Positions 48,629 to 61,300 of a stretch of DNA of 64,000 bases are shown here, piece by piece. Each line of letters begins with the position of its first letter. The stretch's first letter is position 1. Location of the stretch: the NCBI GenBank assembly GCA_959347315.1, contig OY365806.1:37418505-37482504 (forward strand). The letters are read 5' to 3'. The stretch comes from Bimastos eiseni. Lineage: Eukaryota; Annelida; Clitellata; Crassiclitellata; Lumbricidae. The translations under genes and the position numbers were made by a program. Under the pieces are notes generated by a model. It was not told where the DNA came from and ran no database searches. It saw nothing but the letters and a program-made list of their open reading frames with translations.

Positions 48629-48779
48629 TCTTGTGGCCTTCCAGGGCACTTTTCCCTCACCTCCAGAAGACGAGGCCTGACTATCCGGACAACAGTTTTG
48701 ACATAAAATTAGTAGGCCTAATCTCTAAGTCCTTGGGGGAATGAAGTACCTCAAGGCAAAAATAATAAGAATAATTGCT

Positions 48780-48873
48780 ATTATTATTGTCATTGTCATT
48801 GTCAGTATCATTATCCGTATCATTATTATTATACTATCATGATACTATTAATAATATTTTTATTACAACAATA

Positions 48874-48935
<62 letters not shown>

Positions 48936-48940
48936 CGTCT
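48780..48940. repeat. (ATT)n/(AAT)n microsatellite
   Basis: Interrupted ATT repeats then about 18 perfect AAT triplets at 48880-48935. A minor AAT run recurs at about 49035-49065. Confidence 0.95.
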
Positions 48941-49139
48941 CTAGGTAACGAAGTAATGTAATGCAATGTAGGCCTAAGTCTTCTAAAATTTCTTTGCGCC
49001 CACAAAATAGACATAAGCCGGGTATTAAAAAAAGTAAAAATAATAATAATAAAAATAATAATAACTCGTTTTGGTTGGCAATAGTGACATAAGTCTGGTC
49101 AGTCCTATGTTTTCCTATAGGTTGTAAATTACTATTATT

Positions 49140-49268
49140 ATAGCAGACGATTCAGACGATTGCGGCTAGGCCTAATACAATCGGAAGTAGCTCGGAAACA
49201 GAAAAATCCGTCATCACTGTTATTGTATACTTTGTGGTGTGTATTGAATAAGGACCGAACGTCGAACA
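49140..49268 (+). promoter_or_regulatory. FAF1: Probable FAF1 promoter and 5' UTR
   Basis: Immediately upstream of the FAF1 start codon. It contains CGGAAGTAG at about 49182-49190, an ETS-type GGAAGT core common in housekeeping promoters. No TATA box is evident at a sensible distance. The start codon context (A at -3, G at +4) is strong. The transcription start cannot be read directly. Confidence 0.4.
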
Positions 49269-49304
49269 ATGGCGGACAGAGATGCAATACTTATGGAGTT
49301 TCAG
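49269..49304 (+). CDS. FAF1: FAF1 exon 1
   Basis: Codes MADRDAILMEFQ, then donor CAG|GTAACT. It corresponds to the first UBA helix. Start chosen for the strong context and the match in position to the FAF1 N-terminus. Confidence 0.9.
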
Positions 49305-52300
49305 GTAACTAGAAATATTACTGAATTTGAATGGATGTTTCAAGCCTATATTAAAAATATAGATAGCTTTTAAATGACTGTACCTCGAATGCGTTTCAAA
49401 TGATTGAAGATTTGTTTAAGCGCGTTCAGAAGTGCCGATGAAACGGTACGCAGCACGAAATTCTCGAACCTAACGATATTATAACGCAGTAGGCTCAGAA
49501 TTCTCAATCTACAGGCACTATCTGTTGCTCCGTGAATGTGTATTAGAAACTCGTCTGTAATGATTGTACAGATTTGCTGATAGTCTTGGCGTATTGGTTT
49601 TGTCCGCCGTCTGAGTTCTTGAGTCTAAGATACCGGCCCAAAGGCAAATTTAAATATAAATGTACGCATTTTCTATGGCGACCGTATGGCTCATGTTTCA
49701 ACGAATTAATCGGATACGATCCTTCACCATCGCTGCCGTTTTAATGGCCACCACGCCATTTAAGGTTTCTGTGTACGGACCGTGCTAACCCGAGATTATA
49801 ACTTCGGAAATATCCACCATCGGCAGGCGAACCGGTGCTTAGCTATCATCATAACCCAACAACCAGAATTTCCACCATATCCCTGAAATCTATTTTCCTT
49901 CTGAAAATTGAATTATTTGTACGAATTCAACTTTTCGGAATATTTTCCAAATGTATGGTGCTTCTGTGGCCCAAACTTCAGCCTCGCAACACATATAAAA
50001 ATTACTAATGCGGTCGAAGGTGTTTTGCATATGTCTAAAAACTACACTAATCCTGACCCTCACCTAAATTCTTTCAGTATGCGTTGTGAGTAGGGTTACC
50101 AAGCGTCCCGGAATGGACCCAGGCCATCCCATGTCCCTGGCAATGCCTATTTTGTCCTGGAATCCAGGGAAAGGTAGGCCTAAATATTTACAACAGATTA
50201 TGCGATTCAATGACATTATCCAAATCCAAGCAACATGGATTGAGCAATACTGTAATACAAGATCTTAATTCTCAATGTTCATAATAAATGTTTCCTCTTG
50301 AAGTCTCCAACATCATTCGAAATTCATAGCTTTATAAGCCTAGCGGATTGTGAAAAACATTGCGGGTTTGGCTTTTTTGTGATTTGTCATTAAATGTCCC
50401 GGAATGGGTTTGTTCACAGTTGGAAACCCGATTCATCGTAGTGGAAACTGGGAAATGTCCCTGAATGGGTTTGTTCAAAGTTGGCAACCCTAGTTGTGAG
50501 TGTCAGGTTAGGCATTGTGAGGGTGTGTTGGGGTCATTGTTAGGTTTAGTGTCGTGTTTAGACATACAAGAAAGCCTCTTGTCAATGCGGCAGCGAACGG
50601 GTTAAGAGGATAAAGTCATAACTTTATTTGAGGACGAATTAACTAAGAGGCATCTATAACTCTTAAATACAGACTAGGTCGCTCAGTAAATCTGTTAATG
50701 ACAAACTGCGCTTTGCCAGACAAACACCTAAAGATAAAGGTGATGGAAATGAAGACTTGTCTGTCTTATCATCAAATTGTGTTTTAGTTTCCTTTCTGCA
50801 TTCTCACAAATGTTCTTGATGTTCTGTATTTAATATGCACTCATGCTTTTAGATACTTTTTTTGTACCCTATTTTTAAGATGTTGCTGGTGCTAAGTAAA
50901 CATCTATCACATATTCTGTCACAGTAACTTTCGACATTCTGTTGCGATAACTGTTGCCGTTATTGAGATTAGTTTAAGTTTTTTTACATGGCTGCAAGGA
51001 CATATACCAAAGAACACGTGCTTCTTATGCTTGAAGATTGCAATCATAGTGAATCAGACAGCGATATTAGCGGTTATGAATCGGTCGATGAGTCAACTAG
51101 GGATAATGGGGATGAGACTGATGTCGATTTCGACGAATTGCAGACACTTTAAATTACTAGCATACTAATAGGTATTCCAGATCTATGAAAATAATTAACA
51201 ACAATAGCTATTTTATTGATATGCCTGACTCATATTATTGCAAATTCCAGTCATTGCAATAATGAATCTAGTGCATAAGTGACAATTGCAAGACATGTGT
51301 TACGTCATTCGGCACACTAGGGTTCTGTTTATCTCTGATACCGTGGCGCGAAAGGGTTAAAAGTTGTGCTTGTTACTCATTATTTCACTGAGGACTTCTG
51401 CTGTTCTGTTTAGGTCTGGGGTGGCTATATGGTTTATATGGTGATTGGTTGCGTGCAGTTAGGTGTTAAAATTAACTGTTTCAGGATATTGATTGCTTGA
51501 TTGAAATTATTTTGAGAAATGTGTTGTTTTTTGCCTTTTTAGAACTTTTGGGTAATTGATTAAATGGAACATGGTTGGGCCCCAGTATGAATGATATTAG
51601 ATCACGTTTTTTACATAGTTTTGAGATCTGCTTGTCTGCATGCCCTCTTTGAGAACCATTTGATATATGTGGAGTTTTTGTTAAAATTGGCTTTTAGTGT
51701 TGTTATTAATATTGTATGCATTTGGGTATTCCTTACTTTGTAGCCAACCGTTTTTGTTAGTATGCTCTTTTGAGCCAAACTCAACATTTTCCATGTACTG
51801 AGCAAATGCAAGCATGGATTTGGGTTATATATTTCAGCCACATAAAATATATCTAAGTATATTATTTTGTGAAATTAGTTTACCTCACTTAGTCTTTTTT
51901 GTCTGGAATTGAAGCCTGTGATGAGATTTACAATTAGTGCTTATGATTGAAAGTGTATATCTGTTTCATTTCAGGCCTTCACTTGCCTGGAAAACCTGGA
52001 TGAGTGCATTGCTATTCTTGAACAGCATGAGTGGAATCTGCAGGTTAGAAATTTACTGTAATATAACTGCACCTCTTTCACTGCAATATCGAGTATCATC
52101 TTAGATCGAGGTTGCATTTTAGTGAACAATGTTCTAAATGTGAATTTAAGATCCATGCTAAATTTCTTGGTTCTTATTTTATCAGGGTTCATGTTGTAAT
52201 AATCAACAGTTTAAATAGGACTTAATATGCTAAACATTTAGATGTATCATTTGACGTATTGATTCCAAACCTGTATGCCATGGCACGGTACACTAGTGTG

Positions 52301-55300
52301 CCGCAAGAATTTTGCAAGTGTGCCATGGAAAAAATTCTAATATGCTATGTTATTAATGTTTTATTAATAATGATTCAATGCAAAGCTCTGCAAAAGAGGT
52401 AGAATGTTTTTTTTAAAAAGCAAATCTGTTCATTTGATATAATTTTTTACTGGGTTTTAAACTTCTAAAGACTAGGTCAATGCAGTCTACAAAAGAGATA
52501 TAATGATTTTTTAGAATATTACTGGATAATAGTGACAAATAGATAAAAAAGGTAGGTATTGTTAAGTGTGCTGCGAAAGCTTTCATTCTTTCACAGTGTG
52601 CCGCAAGCATTAAGAGGTTGGGAATCACTGGTTTAATCGATTCATTGTTGACAATTCCTTTGCAGGAAGCTGTGCAGAACACGCTTGCACATCTTGACTC
52701 TCCACAGCATCATCCCACTCCAATGGTGGCTGATCCGGCCACAGATCCAGTCGGCCAGGATCTCTTTTCACAGGCTAACAGCAGTGGATTTGTTCCGGAG
52801 TCGCTCATGTCGGACCTGAGTCCTTTCATGCCACCTAAAGATGTCTTCGAACCTGATGGTGCCTTCGGTTTCCCTAGTTCAAGTTCAGACATGCATCCGA
52901 TTCGACTTCTTGATTTCAACGTAGAGTACCGAGACAGAAACATTAAGCTCAGAGTTCCCGACAATGAAGCGGTTGGTAAGTCGTCTACCCAAAAAATGAG
53001 GGCAACTGACACAAGAATATCTAACTGTCTGCAATTATTAGAACAATTTAAGGGTCACTGAAGGCTGGAAAAGAGAAGGCTGGAAAAGAGAAGGCTGGAT
53101 ATCATTAGTGAAATATAAATGGACCATTATGCAAATGCAACATTTGCATGGGAATTGCAAATGGAGTATCAATTATGTTGTCAGATGAAATTGCTTGGTT
53201 TTTTTTCTGAAGACGAGTTCAGTGAATGAATCCTGTTGCAATGGAGTCTGTGAGGAATAGCTTCATTGTTGTTAGAGAGGTGCTTTATAGTTGAACAAAA
53301 GCCTTCAAGGACTTTTTGAATAGCCTAGAACTGTACCTTTAAAAATGACTGTAGTTGGGCTTTCATTGTATATACTACTAGCTGAATTATCCGTGATTTG
53401 CCCAAGTAGTCCTTACAATTCTTAAATGTGTTGAACATTGCTTCCCCATGCTCATGCTGGCCTATAAGGAGGCATCCACAACATGTGGAAACAACTGGCG
53501 ACTTTTGGCAGGTATTTGCACTCACTGCAAATCCCCCCAAGGGGAGCATGGGGAATGGGTAATATTTTTGGATCCCATGCAAAAATTGGGAACAGTCAGT
53601 CGAGTTGATCAAAAGTTTTTGTGGAACATACTTTTCTTCTTTATATATATACTTTACTTGACCTTATCTTAGCTTGTTTTGTCTTGCCTGAATATTCATT
53701 AATTGCATTATTACATAAATTTCATGTGTTGGATATTTTGCAGCTAAGATCAAGGAACTTCTTCGTGTGGAGCTTGATATTCCAGCTGCCAAACAGGAAC
53801 TGCATGGGTGGATTCACAAAAATGACACCTTGATTAAAGACGAGGTGAACAGAGAGTGTTCTGCTATTTTAGCCATTGTAACATTACTGCAGCTGAAAGT
53901 TATGCACCTTTTTGCTACTTCTGTAAACATGAATGTTGCCAGAAGCATTGTTAAATAAATATTACATGACATCGTCGACTACTTCTGCAAGCTTTGAAAA
54001 GGAGCAGGATAAAACTAAAATAAATAAAGTATGTTGCAAAGGGGCATAAATTTCTGTCGTGTTTTACATGTGTAGCATCCGTTGATCATGCTAGATTTGA
54101 TAATTACTTTGTCCAAGTCTCCATACATTGACTCTTGTGTTATTATTATTACCGAAATTTGATACTGCCCTTCTTCCAACATCTTTTGCTCAGAAGTGCA
54201 TACACACGCCTCAACGGCGCAATTGCAGTTGTACTGCAGAGCAATGGTGCGCAAAGGACTTGCTCAAGGTCCCTACACAGTGACGCTCCGGACGAGGCTC
54301 GAACCTGCGCGCTCAGCACACACTGAACGTTACGGGCTGACCGCTCTAACCGATCGGCCACTGTGCCACACCGCAGTGTATGATCTATCTTCGAGACTAG
54401 CATTCTCTCGTCTAGATAATATCCCATTTTTATTTTGTCATTTAGTTATGACACTACATTCTGTAGCATATTTGGATCAGAACTGTTCTGCGCATTTTAC
54501 ATTTCCGCATTTATAGTTGAGTATGCTTTAAATTTGATGATTGCCCATCCAACAGTCGTTGAAAAACAAATCTAATATATGTCTTCCACTTAAAATCAAT
54601 TCGCAGCCGCATTTAAACCGGCCATATGTTGGCCAGTGCAGCAGCGTCTGCTGTTCTATCAATTTCACGCATATTGGAAAAAACATTTTTGAATTGTTTT
54701 TAAACTGTCTTAGGACAATAGCGACACCACATATTCATATGAAATTTGCATATTTTTTTATGAACTTCATAGCATTATAAAATAAATGAAGCGTAGCAGT
54801 ATTAAATAAAACGAAGATATAATAATTATAGAATTATAGGATATCAATGCCTCTTACTGAACTGAAAGGAGTCTAGCTGATGGTGAAAATGTGGCACCGC
54901 CATTGATCTGAAATGAGTCTAGTAGCATAGCAATGTTCACTTTGTGACTTCTGACATCTCTGTTTATTATTATCATGTGCTTAACTCTTCTGGGGATTTC
55001 TAAGATTGTGTTATGATAATCATAGTAACTTTTTCTGGCATGTACGGTTTTGTGCTTGTCATCGCTGGGAGCTGGCTCAGAAGTTTAAAATTTTCTTCGA
55101 CTGTACACATGATTGTGGCTGTTTTTAAAATGTCTTTTTTGTGTAAGGCTGTAGATATAATTTCAACTATAAGGTTCTGTTTCTTCAGGATATAATCCGA
55201 GACTTGAAACTTCCTAAAGAAAACACTCTGTTCTTGCTTACACCAGATCTGCCAGCACACTGCCAAGTGCAGGTATCTTCAGAAAAGTAAGATATCCAGA

Positions 55301-58300
55301 TCTAACCAAGTGTAATCAACTGATTGGCTCCTTGCTACTCTCTTTTCTTTAACTTGGCTTGCATAAAGTTTGTCATGAACATTGAATCGTCGGTTCATTG
55401 GAGTTCTTTCAATTCTTTTTTCGGTATGCTCCTGTCGATCTACATAGCTGAAATTTTGCACACATGTCGCGCTTGCACGACAATGCAATGTATCAAATTT
55501 TTATGAACATAACTAAAAAATTCACAAAAAATGCAAAAAATTAAATATAATTTAACCACTCGAACGAGTCCTCCTTAATGAGCTTCACTCCGGCAAGTTT
55601 ACATCATAAATGATCTCTTAAATAAATGGATCGATTGCGCCATCTACCAGATTAACGAAGGTCAATAAAAGAGGATCCCAAAAAACCCATGTTTTTGTTC
55701 TGTCTCTTGTTATATTTGTTTATTGATTCAAACTGACAAGTGCATGTTATGGTAGTAACAGATGATATCAAGTTTAACATTCGTCGGAATTTAACTGTAT
55801 GGCAGCCTTCAAGGCGTCTATTTATCCTACTAATCATTTTACAGTTGCCCCTAGGAGTGGAAGACGGAATCAACCTGATGGGGCTATTTGCCGCAGATTC
55901 CTTCATTCACTGGCACAATATAGCATCGTAGTCCCATCTGCCTCACTCCACAGATGAGCTTGTAAGGTGAACTGAAGTCAGTGAATCTTTAATGGGTTCT
56001 GTTACCTAGCAACATATAAACTTAAACCTTAAGCTACTTGATATTTCTTTGCCTCTTTCTGCCAGCTATTGAAAGTCATTATGTTCATCAAGGATTTTGT
56101 GGTGTTTGGTCAGTATTAACTCTGAGGAGTTTCTCTTAAAGAGGCCCAAGAGAAATTTCAAATTAAAACATTTCAATCTAAGCAACTGACAACCTTATGA
56201 TTTAACACAACAGACATATAACTGTTCTCTTCAACACTGAAATTTGTGTTGTACTTTTGTTTATTGTTTGTGAATAATTGTGTGTTTTTTAGTAATGATG
56301 AGCAGAAGATGTATGAGCTGTTTTTTACGAATCGCGAAAATGGTTCAACGTTTTCGGCCAAATTTCCAGGGTCCAAATCTGTTTCTGACGTAAGAATTAA
56401 ATCCAAGTTGTGTTTTTGCTTTTCTTCTATTGTTGATATTTGTCTAAATATATAACAGCTATTAAAATGAACAAGATCACTGTGATAAGGACCTTTAGAA
56501 AGGAACTGAGTTAGAGCCATACATGTAATCTGACTGATTGTTTGAACAATTGGCTGTTATTGATTTCAGTAAGAATGATTGGCACTGACATTAGAAAGAG
56601 TTTTTCTTTGTTTGGGTAGCCAACCAGATGTCAGATGGTTTAACAATGCCATGTTCTGGCTCGTCCAACTAAAAACATGTCGCTACTACTGTATCGGATA
56701 TGCATGATAAAAAACACGTGCTTGCATTGCAATAGTAAGGCTATGTTTTGGAAATGAACATTTTGACTAAACATATTTCGAACTAATTGATTTCATTATC
56801 GGTTTTGGTTTTTCAATAATCGGCTAGACGCAGAATTGGCATAATGGTCAAGAAGTGATAATGGTACAGCTCTAAACTGAGTTCCTCTCGCAAATCCCAG
56901 TGTTGAAGATTTGGATGTGCAACGTCTGTGGCTTGATGGTCTGGACTGTCAACCGTGAGTTCAGTGGATCAAATTTCCACCAATGCTGATGGGCTTTTTA
57001 ATATTTCTAAGAAAACTTTTTCCCATTTATGCTACTCAGAGGTATACATCTTTAGAGACTACTCTCATTCTTGCTTTTTTTTATCCTTGATCAAGTTGTG
57101 ATTCTTTGTAGGTAAAATTTGATGTCTATCCCGCACTCAATATCCCAGTTCGCCATCAGGTCTGGTTCGGTTGGCCCGACGCCGTGAGAAACGACAAGGT
57201 TAGTTCGGTCAGGAAAATTATTGCTCTAGCAGTCAAGTGATCGGTATTTTGATATGTTGTGTTATTCATTCTCCTTAATAGACGTTGCTTCTAGGAAGGC
57301 TACCTTTATCTGTGTGTAGGAATGTGGCTTTTGTATAGTCACCTCTTCAGAAAGAACCACATGACTGTTAACAGATTTTAAGTGATCTTGAATGGATTGA
57401 AACATTTCATGGGCTGTCTGTGCTGAATTAGTTCATGTGTTTAATAGTGGATGATTCCAATGAGCCTTTACTTATTATACTCCAATTCTAATAGTAATTG
57501 ACTGTCAGAGGATAACTTTCTTGCTTTTTAACATCATTATGAAAGCTAATTTAAAAAAATAGAAGTGACAGATTAAATATCAATTGTTTACAGATCATAT
57601 CAGAATTAATCAGTTTGGAATTGCTTGTTATTGTACTGCATGTACTGTACTTGCTTTTGGTTGGTTTTTGTAGATGACTCTTGCGAGTTGTGGTTTGAAC
57701 TATCCCATCCACAAACTGGAAGTGTCCAGTTCTGCAAAACCTCCTCAGTCATCGCAATCTGCATCAGTCAGCGCACAGCATACCTCCTCCAATCAAGTTG
57801 ATGTAAGCGCTGATCTCTTTGTTGTTGAGTCCATTTATTATGACAGCACGGTTTGACTGGGTTAAGATGATGCTGAAGAGGTTTTGCAAACCATGATAAG
57901 TCACTGTGGTGAGGAATGCAAGCCTTCAAACAATTTTTTAATGTATAAGAGGAAGACATGTTTGCATGCAGAAATATGTACTTGGATTTTTGAATACAAA
58001 AGCCCATTTGTTGAATAATTTCCTCAGAACTTTGAATCATAGCTCTCAGATTGTCAGTTGTCAGTTGTAATGATTTATATTTGTTGTGATGTTTTTAAGC
58101 AATGTGTTGTGCTTCTGAATTAAGGTGTATGTTTAAGTAAGGAAGTAAGGAGATTTTGTTGATGAAGAATGTTTTGATGAAGATTCTAAACTGTGTGTGG
58201 AGATTATATTTATGACATTATGAATTAAGTGTTTCATTGTGAAAATAGCTTTTTAAATGATGTTATTGTAATTATATTTGTTTAAGGATGAAGAGCCATA

Positions 58301-61300
58301 TGAAGTAAGATGCTTGTATAGTTGCCTGTTTGTCCTGTATGCTCATATTTGTTTTGTAACTTTGTTAGATGTGTTTTATGCCATATTCTGGACTGCGGTG
58401 GTCTTCTTCTGAATTTATACAATATTTAAATTTTCGAAATAAAATTCATTGTCATTACTCTGCTGACAATGTAGTTGTGTGCTCTTGTCCTTTTTTACAT
58501 TTCCTTGTTTCCTAATACCATTTCTTTCCATTAGTTGTTTGGCTTGGCATAATTGGCAGTTCTTAACTGGCTGGCCTTGTGTGATAACTCATTAGTCCAG
58601 TTTTTATGTTGACTGTTAACATACTTACTTTAGATTTTAATCTTTGTGCTGAGGTTTGGTTGTCGCTTGTTTCAACTTTGCCATTTACTAACGACTCAAT
58701 TTGTTTAACCAAAGCAAGACTAATCTTTGATCATTAAAGTGAAATCCTGTAAATATTTGAAGAGAATTCTTTGAAAGGAGATATTAAGAAGAATTTTTTT
58801 ATGTTGTGTGGAAAAAGACAAGTTTTCTTATGCATCCCTATCATCAGCCATCAGTGCCTGTTGAGAGTTTGATATGATACTCAGAATGCTGACCCATCCA
58901 AACAATCATTACTCCTGTTTGTGCTCTTGTTGTCTTTCTCTTGCCATTTTTCGTTTCTACTGCTCTTGGCAGCAGAGCACTCTGTTGCTGGGCCAAGAAT
59001 CTGGACTTCTATATCTGTTGACACTGTTTTGTATCTTTTATTTTCAGCTCTGGATGCTTTTGTTTCAGCTTGCTTATTGCTCTTAGGTTGCCTGTCAGTC
59101 TCTTAGGAATGACCATCGGATCAACCGGATTTTTAATCAATAGTAGAACACCGTTGAGTGATGCCTGCTGCATCAATACAACGACACTTTGCAATATTCA
59201 AGAGTAGATTATACTGGTCTATAAGTTCTGGAGTCCTTCCTGGGAATTTTTCCAGGAAATGGTGCTGGGATGGGTTCTTAAGTTGAATGTTTTGACTGAA
59301 TGCTAGTACTACAGTGAAGCTGCTGCTTATGGATTCTCAAGCTGCCAACAAACTACTATTATTATGTTGTGATTGAAACACGACCACCATGTCAAGTAGC
59401 TCTCAAAGTGTTCGACTTAAAAAATGATTATTAATTTTAATTTTTTTGGGAAAATTCTTAGTTTTTCGTGGTTTCTTGGTTTTGCCGTGTTTTAACACTG
59501 AGTAGTAATGACAAGTGCATTTCTGAATGGCTAGTATGGTTCCAGAGTTGTATGGATCCTTACCACAATGATGCAAACTCATGTGTTACTGAGCAAGTGA
59601 TCAAGTGTGTATGAGTGAGTAGTACAACGCAAGGCAGGGACGACCCAATGCAGTTCTCAAAGGTTAAGGAAGAGATATTTAGATCCTCTGTCAGTTGATT
59701 TGACTACTCCAGTGGGCTGTGACTGCGTGTTGTTTCACTTTGAACGAACTACTGATTGATGTACTGTACATCATGATAATTAGGTGGCTTAAGAATTCTT
59801 TGGAATTGAAGAAACTCAATCTTGGAGAAGGTGCTGAACTGGTATTCATTGCCAACAGAGGTTCAGCCTAATAAAATATACTTCTATTGAAGGGATGAGG
59901 AGTGGCAATATTAGGTTACACTCTAGCTGTTATGTTAAATGGTATTAGCCCATTGTGTGTTGATTGGTGTGATTGATTACCGTCTTTGTTTACTGGATCA
60001 AATCCCAGTGTGTCCATCATGGAACACTGAGAACAGATTTTTAATCAATAGTAGAGCAGTTTTTTGCCACATTCAAAGGATCTTTGATACTTGGAAAATG
60101 CTACAGAGGACTTAAGACAGTGAGGTAAGTGATGAAGTGAATGCTAACCAGTTACAGTGGTATGAATGATGTGTTGTCGAACTGTGTTTTAGGAATCGTT
60201 TGAGATGGATAGTGATCCGGAGACAGAGACATATGAGGACATGATGGAGGAGGTTCTGCCTTCAACATTGAGACCGTTAAGTAAGCTAAATTTCTGGACT
60301 TCTACTGGTTTAACGCTCGGCTGATTGTGTGTATGAACTATCGCTAGTGAGCACACACACACACACAGTTGGACGCATAGAGTTTTGAATGACTTAAGAA
60401 GTTTTAAAAGTGTTTACATGTATGTTGTTGATATTTATTTGCCATCGTGTGGCATGGTGGCCAATTGGCTAGCAATCGGCCCGTAACACTCAGTGTGCAC
60501 TGAGTGAGCGGGTTTGACCCTCGTCCGAGGCGTCAGACACTGTGTAGGGACCTTGAGCAAGTCCTTTGCGCACAATTGCTCTACAGTACAACTGTCGGGC
60601 CATGTGCACTTCTGAGCAAAAGATATTGGAAGCAGGGCGATATCAAATTTCAGAATAAAATTTAAAAAATAAAAAAATTTTTGTAATGTTTTTGATCTTG
60701 CTTTTTGTTTATTCGCTGTGTTTGTCATGTGTGATGTGTGTTTTATTCCTTCATACGCTATTTTTTCTGTTAATTTGTGTTCTGTTGATTATAGTGCCCA
60801 ACGACTCTGAAGATCAAACAGCTGCAACGGAGCACTTTGTTCGTGAATTCAGAGCACGGTCTGTCCTTTCAATTAATCTTTTTGCTGACTAATCGATTAT
60901 ATAAATTGGTTTTCACATGCCATGCGTAGAGTTAATTGATGCAATGCATTAGACAAGCATTTCTAAAGGACTCAAATGTGGAATTATATTAATTATATTG
61001 ATTTCTAAAGGACTCATATGTGGAATTATATTAATTATATTAATTTCTAAATGACACAATTGTGGAATTATATTAATTATATTAATTTCTAAAGGACACA
61101 AATGTGGAATTATATTAATTATATTAATTTCTAAAGGACACAAATGTGGAATTATATTAATTATATTAATTTCTGAAGGACACAAATGTGGAATTATATT
61201 AATTATATTAATTTCTGAAGGACACAAATGTGGAATTATATTAATTATATTAATTTCTGAAGGACACAAATGTGGAATTATATTAATTATATTAATTTCT

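Larger units (their letters stand above)
49305..51974 (+). other. FAF1: FAF1 intron 1
   Basis: 2.67 kb. Contains a hAT MITE (50091-50492) and piggyBac-like remnants (about 50580-51360). The rest is T-rich and unassigned. Confidence 0.85.
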
